Both the position numbers and the translations under genes were made by a program. Shown here one piece after another: positions 34,728-42,857 of a stretch of 64,000 bases of DNA (position 1 is the stretch's first letter; every line of letters begins with the position of its first letter). Source of the DNA: Duganella rivi. Lineage in GTDB: Bacteria; Pseudomonadota; Gammaproteobacteria; Burkholderiales; Burkholderiaceae_D. Location of the stretch: assembly GCF_009857435.1 (NCBI RefSeq), contig NZ_WWCK01000010.1, forward strand, positions 28,370 to 92,369, in the 5' to 3' direction. The notes under the pieces were generated by a model. It saw nothing but the letters and a program-made list of their open reading frames with translations. It made no database searches and had not been told where the DNA came from.

Positions 34728-35405
34728 ATGACCGTCAGTCTCCTCAACAACAACGGCAGCTCGTCCAGCACGGGCAACAGCAGCATCATTGGCAACACCG
34801 CCAGTGAAACCTCGGATATGTTCACCAAGCTGCTGGTGGCGCAGATCCAGAATCAGGATCCGCTGTCGCCGACCGACCCGGCGCAATTCGTCCAGCAGCT
34901 GACCCAGCTGTCGCAGACCGAATCGCTGCAAAACCTGACCAGCATCACCACCGCCAGCGCCAGCGCGCTGTCGAGCCTGCAAGTGATGGCGCTCGGCGGC
35001 CAGGTTGGCTCGGACGTGATGATCAGCACCAAGAACGTCAAGATCGACGGCAGCGACAGCAAGATCACCGGCCAGACCACGCTGGCCGCGTCGAGCACCG
35101 CCACCACCGTGGTGCTGACCGGCGCTGACGGCACGCGCCACGAGATCAAGCTGGGCACGCAAGCGCCGGGCACCGTCAGCTTCACCATCGACCCGGTCAA
35201 GCTCGGCCTGGACGAAGGCAGCTACAGCATCGCCATTGAGACCAGCAGCAAGGAAGTGCCGGGCGTTGAGATTCAAGGCCGTCTCAACAACGTGCGCCTG
35301 CTGTCGACCGGCGCAGTGCAGCTCAACGTCGCCAACATCGGCGACACCGGCTCGGACACCATTACTTCGTTTAACGGCAAGACCGCCACTCAATCTGTTC
35401 TCTAA
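34728..35405 (+). CDS. flgD: Hook cap protein FlgD
   Basis: This encodes 225 residues. The conserved N-terminal segment FTKLLVAQIQNQDPLSPTDPAQFVQQLTQLSQTESLQNL is the FlgD signature; the C-terminal part is beta-rich (FLG_Ig and tudor-like folds). It scaffolds hook polymerisation and is discarded afterwards. Confidence 0.95.
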   Translation: MTVSLLNNNGSSSSTGNSSIIGNTASETSDMFTKLLVAQIQNQDPLSPTDPAQFVQQLTQLSQTESLQNLTSITTASASALSSLQVMALGGQVGSDVMISTKNVKIDGSDSKITGQTTLAASSTATTVVLTGADGTRHEIKLGTQAPGTVSFTIDPVKLGLDEGSYSIAIETSSKEVPGVEIQGRLNNVRLLSTGAVQLNVANIGDTGSDTITSFNGKTATQSVL

Positions 35406-35419
35406 GGAAGGACTCCACC

Positions 35420-36682
35420 ATGAGTTTCGATATCGCATTGTCTGGCATCCAGGCCATTAACGATTCGCTGGACGTAACCAGCCACAATATCGCCAACGCC
35501 GGCACCTACGGTTACAAGTCGAGCCGCGCCAACTTCTCGACCCTGGTGGCGGGCAACCAGCAGACCGGCGTCAAGGTCGGCTCGATCACCCAGAGCATCG
35601 GCCTGGCCGGCGGCATCCTGAACACCGGCAACACCAAGGACGCGTCGATCAACGGCCGCGGCTTCTTCGTCACGCGCGCCAGCGACAACACCCTGCAATA
35701 CACCCGCGTCGGCATTTTCAACGCTTCGGAAGACGGCTACCTGACCGACGCTTCGGGCCGCAAAGTGCAAGGCCGCTCGCTGACCCCGCCAAGCACCACG
35801 CTGGGCGCTGAAGGCGACCTGAAAATCCCTACCGGCCAGATTCCAGCCGTGGTCAGCCAGAAGGCCAACTACGTCGGCAATCTGTCGTCCGACTGGTCGA
35901 TCACCACCTACGATGCCTCGACGGTGACCCCAACCACGCCGCCAGACCCAAGCACCTACAACATGGCCAAGACCACGACCATGTACGACACCCTCGGCGG
36001 CAAGCACAGTCTGACCCAATACTTCAGCAGCACCGCGCCGGGCCAAGTGGCAGTCAACTACACGCTGGACGGCAACCCGATTCCCGGCAACACCACGCTG
36101 GAATTCGACACCAACACCGGCCAAATGACGGTGCCGGATCCGCTGGTCGCCAAAGGCGTGGTGACGTTGGGCGACCTGAGCGCAATCGACACCTCCGACG
36201 CAACGCTGTGGCCGAAATTCACCAGCGGCGCCAAGATGGGCAACGCTGTCACCATCGACTACACCGGCACCAGCTACTTCGCCGGCGAAGCCACCACCGC
36301 CACCAACAACGCTGACGGCTATGCCTCGGGCACCTACCAGGGCATCGACCTGGGCAGCGACGGCTCGGTGATCGCCAAGTACAGCAACGGCGAGAAGCAA
36401 TCGATCGGCAAGATCGTACTGGCCACCTTTGCCGACGAAGGCGCCCTGACCCAGATCAGCGACACCAGCTGGGTGGAGTCGAACAGCTCCGGCCCGGCCA
36501 ACACCGACGTCGCCGGCGTCGGCGTCAACGGCTCGCTCAGCGTTGCCACCCTGGAGCAATCCAACGTCGACATCACCTCGGAACTGGTCGGCCTGATGAC
36601 TTCGCAGCGCAACTACCAGGCCAACTCGAAAGTGATTCAGACCGAGTCGACCATGCTGCAATCGCTGATGCAAGCCATCTAA
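35420..36682 (+). CDS. flgE: Flagellar hook protein FlgE
   Basis: This encodes 420 residues, a typical hook subunit length. The N-terminal rod motif IALSGIQAINDSLDVTSHNIANAGTYGYKSSRANF and the C-terminal helix VDITSELVGLMTSQRNYQANSKVIQTESTMLQSL bracket the variable D1/D2 domains. A good ribosome-binding site AAGGAAGG precedes the ATG. Confidence 0.96.
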   Translation: MSFDIALSGIQAINDSLDVTSHNIANAGTYGYKSSRANFSTLVAGNQQTGVKVGSITQSIGLAGGILNTGNTKDASINGRGFFVTRASDNTLQYTRVGIFNASEDGYLTDASGRKVQGRSLTPPSTTLGAEGDLKIPTGQIPAVVSQKANYVGNLSSDWSITTYDASTVTPTTPPDPSTYNMAKTTTMYDTLGGKHSLTQYFSSTAPGQVAVNYTLDGNPIPGNTTLEFDTNTGQMTVPDPLVAKGVVTLGDLSAIDTSDATLWPKFTSGAKMGNAVTIDYTGTSYFAGEATTATNNADGYASGTYQGIDLGSDGSVIAKYSNGEKQSIGKIVLATFADEGALTQISDTSWVESNSSGPANTDVAGVGVNGSLSVATLEQSNVDITSELVGLMTSQRNYQANSKVIQTESTMLQSLMQAI

Positions 36683-36696
36683 GGACACGCTGACAC

Positions 36697-37428
36697 ATGG
36701 ACGCGCTGATTTACACCGCCATGAGCGGAGCCGAACGGGCTCTGCGCGGGCAACAGGTGCACGCCAACAACCTGGCCAATATCGACACAGGCGGCTTCCG
36801 CGCCAACATGGAGCAGTCGGCCGCGCAATCGGTCAACGGCTACGGTTACGACGACCGCCATATGTCGCAGTTGCAGGCCAACTCGGTCTCGACCAAGCCG
36901 GGCGCCATGAAAAGCACCGGCCGCGATCTGGACGTGGCAGTGGCCGGCAACGGCTTCCTGACCGTGCAAACGCAGGGCGGCGGCGAGGCCTACACCCGCG
37001 CCGGCGCCATGGTGCTCGATGAAAACGGCACCCTGCGCGTCAACGGCGACGTGGTGCTGGGCGAAGGCGGCCCGATCACCCTGCCCGAGTACACCAACAT
37101 CGCCATCGGCAACGACGGCACCATCTCGATCCAGGCGCCGGGCACCACCACCATGCAGGTGATCGACAAGCTGCGCCTGGTGAAAGCGGAAGCGTCCGAG
37201 CTGACCAAGAACCAGCAAGGCTTGATGGTGGCGCGCGACGGCAATCCGCTGGCCACCGATCCTACCGTGGTGCTGCGTCCCGGCCACCTGGAAGGCAGCA
37301 ATGTCTCGGCCGTTGAAGAAATGGTGTCGGTGATGAGCCTGAACCGCACTTTTGAAATCCAGATGAAATTGTTCTCGGCCACCGATTCGATGACCGAAGC
37401 CGGCAACCGCCTGATTAGCGGCAGCTAA
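36697..37428 (+). CDS. flgF: Flagellar rod protein FlgF
   Basis: This encodes 243 residues. It starts MDALIYTAMSGAERALRGQQVHANNLANIDTGGFRAN, the rod signature, and ends EEMVSVMSLNRTFEIQMKLFSATDSMTEAGNRLI. It is homologous to flgG next door but has the shorter FlgF-type opening. FlgF forms the distal part of the proximal rod. Confidence 0.93.
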   Translation: MDALIYTAMSGAERALRGQQVHANNLANIDTGGFRANMEQSAAQSVNGYGYDDRHMSQLQANSVSTKPGAMKSTGRDLDVAVAGNGFLTVQTQGGGEAYTRAGAMVLDENGTLRVNGDVVLGEGGPITLPEYTNIAIGNDGTISIQAPGTTTMQVIDKLRLVKAEASELTKNQQGLMVARDGNPLATDPTVVLRPGHLEGSNVSAVEEMVSVMSLNRTFEIQMKLFSATDSMTEAGNRLISGS

Positions 37429-37454
37429 TCCACAAACACGACAGGGAGAAAACC

Positions 37455-38246
37455 ATGAATCCAGCAATGTGGATCAGCAAAACCGGCGTACAAGCGCAAG
37501 ACCAGAAACTGCAAGCCATCGCCAACAACCTGGCCAATGCCAACACGGTCGGCTTCAAGCGCGACCGCGTGGTGTTTGAAGACCTGTTCTACTCGGTGGA
37601 ACAGCAGCCGGGCGCGCAGCGCGCCGACAACAACACCCTGACCCCGTCCGGCGTCCAGCTCGGTAACGGCGTGCACATGGTCGGCACCCAGAAGGTGTTC
37701 ACCCAGGGCATCCTGCAAACCACCCAGCGCGAACTCGACATCTCGGTGATGGGCAACGGCTTCCTGTCGGTGCGCCAGCCTGACGGCACCACCGCCTACA
37801 CCCGCGCCGGCCAGCTGCAGGTGGACGCCAACGGCATCCTGGTCAACGCCAGCGGCCTGCCGCTGATCCCGCAGATCACCGTGCCGGCCAACGCCACCGC
37901 GCTGAGCATCGGCGAAGATGGCACCGTGTCGGCCAAGATCGCCGACAACGCCACCCTGCAACAGCTGGGCCAGCTGACCCTGACCTCCTTCATCAACCCG
38001 ACCGGCCTGCTGGCCCTCGGTGAAAACCTGTTTGCCGAAACGCCGTCGTCGGGCACGCCGACCGAGGGCACGCCGGGCACCGCCCAGTGGGGCAAGATCA
38101 AGCAAGGCACGCTGGAAGGCTCGAATGTGCAGGTGGTGGAAGAGATGGTCGACATGATCGCCGCCCAGCGCACCTACGAGATGAACACCAAGGTGCTGTC
38201 GGCTGCCGACAATATGCTGCAATACCTGTCGCAGGCGGCACGCTGA
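37455..38246 (+). CDS. flgG: Flagellar distal rod protein FlgG
   Basis: This encodes 263 residues, the near-invariant FlgG length. Opening MNPAMWISKTGVQAQDQKLQAIANNLANANTVGFKRDRVVFEDL and closing VVEEMVDMIAAQRTYEMNTKVLSAADNMLQYL are diagnostic. Its stop overlaps the flgH start (TGATG). Confidence 0.97.
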   Translation: MNPAMWISKTGVQAQDQKLQAIANNLANANTVGFKRDRVVFEDLFYSVEQQPGAQRADNNTLTPSGVQLGNGVHMVGTQKVFTQGILQTTQRELDISVMGNGFLSVRQPDGTTAYTRAGQLQVDANGILVNASGLPLIPQITVPANATALSIGEDGTVSAKIADNATLQQLGQLTLTSFINPTGLLALGENLFAETPSSGTPTEGTPGTAQWGKIKQGTLEGSNVQVVEEMVDMIAAQRTYEMNTKVLSAADNMLQYLSQAAR

Positions 38247-38914
38247 TGAAATCCGCACTGCCTGCTCTGCTGCTGACGGCGCTTTCCCTGGCCGGCTGCG
38301 CCGCATTGCAGCCGCCGGCCGTGCGTCCCGGTCCTACCGACGAACCGCCGCCGGTAGCGCGCAACAGCGGGCCGCGCGGCGTATCGGGCGGCGTGTTCAG
38401 CACCGATGTTGGTTTGTCGCTGACCTCGGACAGCCGCGCCTTCCGCGTTGGCGACGTGGTCACCGTCAACCTGCAAGAAACCACGCAGGCCAGCAAGAAG
38501 GCCGGCACCAGCTTTTCCAAGGAATCGGCCGACAACATCAACGCGCCTAATTTGCTGGGCAAGACCTTCGGCAAGGCCGCGGTCGGCCTCGGCGCTTCGA
38601 ACAGCTTTACCGGCGACGCCACCAGCACCCAGCAAAATGCGCTGACCGGCGCCATCACCGTGATCGTGCAGGAAGTGCTGCCGAACGGCTTGCTGCGCGT
38701 GTCGGGCGAAAAAACCCTGACCCTGAACAACGGCGAAGAATTCGTGCGCCTGCGCGGCTACCTGCGCGCGGCCGATATCGACGCCGACAACCAAGTGTCG
38801 TCACTGCGCATCGCCAACGCCCGCATCGCCTACTCGGCGCAGGGCACGCTGGCCGATTCGCAGCAGCCGGGCTGGCTGACGCGCTTCTTCAACGGCCCGC
38901 TGATGCCATTCTAA
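38246..38914 (+). CDS. flgH: Flagellar L-ring lipoprotein FlgH
   Basis: This encodes 222 residues. The start at 38246 gives a lipoprotein signal with lipobox LAGC (cysteine at 18); the longer upstream frame is only flgG in another frame. The mature part has FSTDVGLSLTSDSRAFRVGDVVTV and the outer-ring motif NGEEFVRLRGYLRAADID, as in FlgH. It builds the outer-membrane L ring. Confidence 0.96.
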   Translation: MKSALPALLLTALSLAGCAALQPPAVRPGPTDEPPPVARNSGPRGVSGGVFSTDVGLSLTSDSRAFRVGDVVTVNLQETTQASKKAGTSFSKESADNINAPNLLGKTFGKAAVGLGASNSFTGDATSTQQNALTGAITVIVQEVLPNGLLRVSGEKTLTLNNGEEFVRLRGYLRAADIDADNQVSSLRIANARIAYSAQGTLADSQQPGWLTRFFNGPLMPF

Positions 38915-38932
38915 GTACGAACGGGTGATCCA

Positions 38933-40036
38933 ATGAATTTTCGCAAGCTTCTCCTCGCCCTGCCCCTGGCCTTGTCGCTGGCCGTGCCGGCCCACGCCGC
39001 ACAGGCGCTGCGCAACCTGGTTGCCATCGAGGGCGTGCGCGACAACCCGCTGGTCGGCTACGGCCTGGTGGTGGGCTTGAACGGCAGCGGCGACTCGACC
39101 CAGGTCAAGTTCTCCAGCCAGTCGGTGATCAATATGCTCAAGCAGTTCGGCGTGAAAGTGCCGGACGGTACCGACGCCAAATCCAAGAACGTGGCCACCG
39201 TGATGGTGTCGGCGGTGTTCCCGCCCGGCTACCGCAAGGGCCAGAGCATCGACGTGGTGGTGTCCTCGATGGGCGACGCCAAGAGCCTGCGCGGCGGCGC
39301 CCTGCTGCTGACGCCGATGCGCGCGGCCGACGGCGAAGTCTACGCGCTGGCGCAAGGCAACGTGGTGGTGGGCGGCTTTAGCGCCCAGGGCAAATCCGGC
39401 TCCTCGATCACCGTCAACACCCCGACCTCGGGCCGCATTCCGAGCGGCGCCAACATCGAGCGCGAGATCGGCACCGACTTTGCCACCAAGCCGACGGTGC
39501 GCCTGTCGCTGCGCCATCCGCACTTCCAGACCGCGATCAACATCGTCGACTCGATCAACAAGCGCTTTGGCGACATCGCCAGCGCCAGCGACGCCACCAG
39601 CGTGGACGTGGTCGCACCGAGCAACCCAACCCAGCGCGTGGCCTTCATGGCCAAGCTGGAAGCGATGAATATCGACGTCGGCGAAGATGCGCCGAAAGTG
39701 GTGTTCAACTCGCGCACCGGCACCGTGGTGATTGCCGAAGGCTTGCGCGTGCGCGCCGCCGCCGTCACCCACGGCTCGCTCAAGGTAGTGATTTCCGAAT
39801 CGACCAAGGTCAGCCAGCCGAATGCGCTGGCCGGCGGCCAGACCGTGGCCGCGCCGCAATCGCAGGTGACGGCCGACCAGGGCCCGGCGCAAATGTTCAA
39901 GTGGCCGGCCGGCGCCAAGCTGCAATCGATTATCGACGTGGTCAACAGCCTCGGCGCCACCCCGGACGACATCATGGCGATCTTGCAGGCGCTCGACCAG
40001 GCCGGCGCCATCGAAGGCGAACTGGTCGTCATCTAA
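38933..40036 (+). CDS. flgI: Flagellar P-ring protein FlgI
   Basis: This encodes 367 residues, standard for FlgI. A signal peptide (LALPLALSLAVPAHA) is followed by the signature LRNLVAIEGVRDNPLVGYGLVVGLNGSGD and ends with the conserved IDVVNSLGATPDDIMAILQALDQAGAIEGELVVI. It forms the periplasmic P ring with help from FlgA. Confidence 0.97.
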   Translation: MNFRKLLLALPLALSLAVPAHAAQALRNLVAIEGVRDNPLVGYGLVVGLNGSGDSTQVKFSSQSVINMLKQFGVKVPDGTDAKSKNVATVMVSAVFPPGYRKGQSIDVVVSSMGDAKSLRGGALLLTPMRAADGEVYALAQGNVVVGGFSAQGKSGSSITVNTPTSGRIPSGANIEREIGTDFATKPTVRLSLRHPHFQTAINIVDSINKRFGDIASASDATSVDVVAPSNPTQRVAFMAKLEAMNIDVGEDAPKVVFNSRTGTVVIAEGLRVRAAAVTHGSLKVVISESTKVSQPNALAGGQTVAAPQSQVTADQGPAQMFKWPAGAKLQSIIDVVNSLGATPDDIMAILQALDQAGAIEGELVVI

Positions 40037-40045
40037 GGAACCACC

Positions 40046-40462
40046 ATGGACAACACTTTCGACCCGTCCCGCCTGCTGGCCAAGGGCACGGCCGGCCAAC
40101 TGAGCGGCACCCACGTCGAGCCGCAAGTGGCTGCCGCCGGCGACAATGTCGATCCGGCCTACCGCGCCAAGGCCACCGAGGCCGCCATCAAGTTTGAAAG
40201 CTTCTTCATCGGCCACATGCTGCACCAGATGCGCGACGGCACCCGCGCGCTGGCCGCCGAGGACAGCCCGAGCAAGAGCCGCATCAACGACGATATGCTG
40301 GATATGGCCGACAACCTGGTGGCCGACCAGATGGCCGGCAAGCGCGCCTTCGGCGTAGCCGACGCCATCCTGCGCCAGCTGTTGCCGCAACAACAATCTG
40401 CACCGGCTGTTAATGTTGCTAGTTCGCAAAATATAGACCCATCGCTTAATCAACAGCAATAA
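40046..40462 (+). CDS. flgJ: FlgJ rod-binding domain protein (no hydrolase domain)
   Basis: This encodes 138 residues and contains only the N-terminal rod-capping domain of FlgJ: YRAKATEAAIKFESFFIGHMLHQMRDGTRAL and the following DMLDMADNLVADQMAGKRAFGVADAIL. The peptidoglycan hydrolase half present in enterobacterial FlgJ is encoded separately at 32318. It ends the flgB-J unit; flgK follows after 81 nt with its own promoter motif. Confidence 0.9.
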   Translation: MDNTFDPSRLLAKGTAGQLSGTHVEPQVAAAGDNVDPAYRAKATEAAIKFESFFIGHMLHQMRDGTRALAAEDSPSKSRINDDMLDMADNLVADQMAGKRAFGVADAILRQLLPQQQSAPAVNVASSQNIDPSLNQQQ

Positions 40463-40471
40463 ACGGTCGCC
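40446..40471 (+). promoter_or_regulatory. Candidate late flagellar promoter of flgK
   Basis: TTAAT at 40446-40450, 14 nt, then GGTCGCC at 40465-40471, matching the elements before fliC and fliD. It starts within the last codons of flgJ and lies about 72 nt before the flgK ATG. Confidence 0.38.
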
Positions 40472-40543
40472 CGTTATGGATATCGGGCCAGTGCGGCAAA
40501 GCGCGCACGGGCTCCTCGGACTTCACCAGGAAAGACCCGCTAC

Positions 40544-41914
40544 ATGACCATCTCTAACAACGCACTGTCGGGCGCCCTGGCCGCCCAAGCTGCACTGAAC
40601 GTCGTCAGTCAGAATATTGCCAATTCCCAAACCAAGGGCTATACCCGCCAAGGTGTGCTGCTGGTGGCCGTGCCGCCGCAGTCGGGCCAGCTATCGGGTG
40701 GCAACGGTGTGCAGATCGGCTCGCTGCTGCGTTTTAGCGATTCCTACAAGTCGCAGCAAATGTGGCGCGCCAATTCGGATCTGGGGCAGCGTTCGCAAGT
40801 CCAGCCTTACCTGACGCAGATGGAAAAAGTGATGAGCGACGACAAGTCGAGCATCAGCTACGGCATCGACACCTTCTTCAAGGCGCTGAATGCGGCCGGC
40901 GTCGACCCGACTTCGAGCCCGCTGCGCCAGGCCGTGATCACGGCGGCCGACTCGATGTCGCAACAGATCAACAGTATTTACAACGTCACCGCCAACCAGC
41001 TGATCTCGGTGCAGCAGCAGCAAAACGCCATCCTGCCGTCGCTCAACGAGTCGCTGGCTGGGATTGCCGCGCTCAACCAGCAGATCGTGGCGGTCGGCGC
41101 TTCGGGCAGCAATACCTCGGCGCTGATCGACCAGCGCGAACAGCTGATCGACAAGGTCGCCTCGCAAATCGGCGTGGAAGTCATCACCAACCCGGACGGC
41201 AGCGCCGCCGTGTCGCTGAAGACCGGCCAGCCGCTGGTGGTCGGCAACACCGCATCGAGCATCAACTACGACACCACCAGCGGCAGCCGCGTGCTGACCG
41301 CGACCTTCGCCGGCACCAAGTTCTCGCTTGACGATACCAAGGTCAGCGGCCAACTGGGCGGCCTGGCCGACTACAAGGCCAACACCCTGCTGCCGCTGCA
41401 AAAATCGATTTCCGAGGTGGCCGAGCAAATGTCGGCCAAAGTCAACGCCGTGCTGACCAGCGGCCTGAAGAGCGATGGCACGCCGGGCCAGGCGCTGCTG
41501 GAATTCAATCCGACCAGCGCCACCGGCCTGCTGCAAATAGCCACCGGCTTCCAGACCACCGACCTGGCGTTCTCCAGCGACGGCACGCCGGGCGACAGCG
41601 GCAACCTGCAAAAACTGATCGACATCAAGGGCCAGCCGATCACCCTGACCACGCTGGGCAGCGTGCTGCTAGGCGACGCCGACACCCAGATCGTCGGCCA
41701 GCTGGGCATCGACAGCCAGCAGAACCAGGCGCAGCTGAAAACCGCCACCACCATCCGCACCCAGGCGGAAGACGACTGGAAGTCGACCAGCGCGGTCAAT
41801 ACCGACGAGGAAGCCATCAACCTGGTGGAATTCCAGAATATGTACCAAGCGAACATGAAGGTGATTGCCGTGGCCAATAGCCTGTTCGACTCGACGCTGC
41901 AAATGTTCGGTTAA
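40544..41914 (+). CDS. flgK: Hook-filament junction protein FlgK
   Basis: This encodes 456 residues. The N-terminus (MTISNNALSGALAAQAALNVVSQNIANSQTKGYTRQGV) and the C-terminus (VNTDEEAINLVEFQNMYQANMKVIAVANSLFDSTLQMF) are those of hook-associated protein 1. It joins the hook to the filament with FlgL. It begins the flgK-flgL-unknown gene unit, likely transcribed late. Confidence 0.95.
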   Translation: MTISNNALSGALAAQAALNVVSQNIANSQTKGYTRQGVLLVAVPPQSGQLSGGNGVQIGSLLRFSDSYKSQQMWRANSDLGQRSQVQPYLTQMEKVMSDDKSSISYGIDTFFKALNAAGVDPTSSPLRQAVITAADSMSQQINSIYNVTANQLISVQQQQNAILPSLNESLAGIAALNQQIVAVGASGSNTSALIDQREQLIDKVASQIGVEVITNPDGSAAVSLKTGQPLVVGNTASSINYDTTSGSRVLTATFAGTKFSLDDTKVSGQLGGLADYKANTLLPLQKSISEVAEQMSAKVNAVLTSGLKSDGTPGQALLEFNPTSATGLLQIATGFQTTDLAFSSDGTPGDSGNLQKLIDIKGQPITLTTLGSVLLGDADTQIVGQLGIDSQQNQAQLKTATTIRTQAEDDWKSTSAVNTDEEAINLVEFQNMYQANMKVIAVANSLFDSTLQMFG

Positions 41915-41925
41915 GGAGAGCCTGA

Positions 41926-42837
41926 ATGCGTATCGCCACTAGTCAATTCCAGGCCACCATGAACCGCGGCCTGCAAGATAATCAGAGTGTGCTGGCCTCG
42001 CTGACCGCGCGCATGGCCAGCGGCAACAAGCTGGAAGTGCCGTCCGACGACCCGGTGACTGCGGTGCGCTTGTCGCGCCTGGCCCGCGAGGAAGCCATCG
42101 TCGGCCAGTACCGCGACAATATCTCGGCCATCAAGATCCGCCTGTCGACCAACGAGACCTACCTGACCTCGATGGTCAACGACATCACCCAGAGCCACGA
42201 CTTGCTGGTCTGGGCCGCCGATTCGAGCAACACCGGCGAGGACTTGAAGTCGATGACGCAGACCATGACCTCGCTGCGCGACAGCCTGTACTACAGCGCC
42301 AACCAGAAGGATCAGGAAGGCCGCTACGTGTTCTCCGGCACCCTGACCGACACTCCGGCCATCAAGTACGACCCGAACGCGGCCATCGGCTCGCGCTACA
42401 CCTTCGAGGGCAATACCAAGCAGCAGAAGTCGGTGGTCGGCAACGGCATTACCCAGACCGTCAACGTCGACGTCAGCGGCCTGGAAAACCTGCTCAACCA
42501 GATGGACACCACCATCTACGAGCTATCGCAGCCCGGCATTACCGCCGCGACGCCGTCGCTGAGCGCGGCCATCACCGCCAACATGGAAGGCGCCAGCGAC
42601 ACGCTGGAATTCATCGCCAGCAAGATTGCCAGCTTCGGCGGCGCCCAGAACGTGATGGAAACCCTGGACGGCAACCACGCCAACGTCAGCCTGTCGAACA
42701 AGACCGCGATCCACGACCTCGGCTCGCTGGACTACGGCGAGGCGGCGACCGAACTGAACGGCTACAACCTGGCGCTGCAAGCGTCGTACAAGGCTTACTC
42801 GAAAATCAGTAACCTGTCGCTGTTCAACATCCTGTAA
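41926..42837 (+). CDS. flgL: Hook-filament junction protein FlgL
   Basis: This encodes 303 residues. The flagellin-like N-terminus (MRIATSQFQATMNRGLQDNQSVLASLTARMASGNKLEVPSDDPVTAVRLSRL, with the conserved PSDDP) and C-terminal helix (ELNGYNLALQASYKAYSKISNLSLFNIL) mark hook-associated protein 3. It lies 11 nt after flgK. Confidence 0.95.
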   Translation: MRIATSQFQATMNRGLQDNQSVLASLTARMASGNKLEVPSDDPVTAVRLSRLAREEAIVGQYRDNISAIKIRLSTNETYLTSMVNDITQSHDLLVWAADSSNTGEDLKSMTQTMTSLRDSLYYSANQKDQEGRYVFSGTLTDTPAIKYDPNAAIGSRYTFEGNTKQQKSVVGNGITQTVNVDVSGLENLLNQMDTTIYELSQPGITAATPSLSAAITANMEGASDTLEFIASKIASFGGAQNVMETLDGNHANVSLSNKTAIHDLGSLDYGEAATELNGYNLALQASYKAYSKISNLSLFNIL

Positions 42838-42857
42838 TTTTTTTAGCGAACCAGCGT

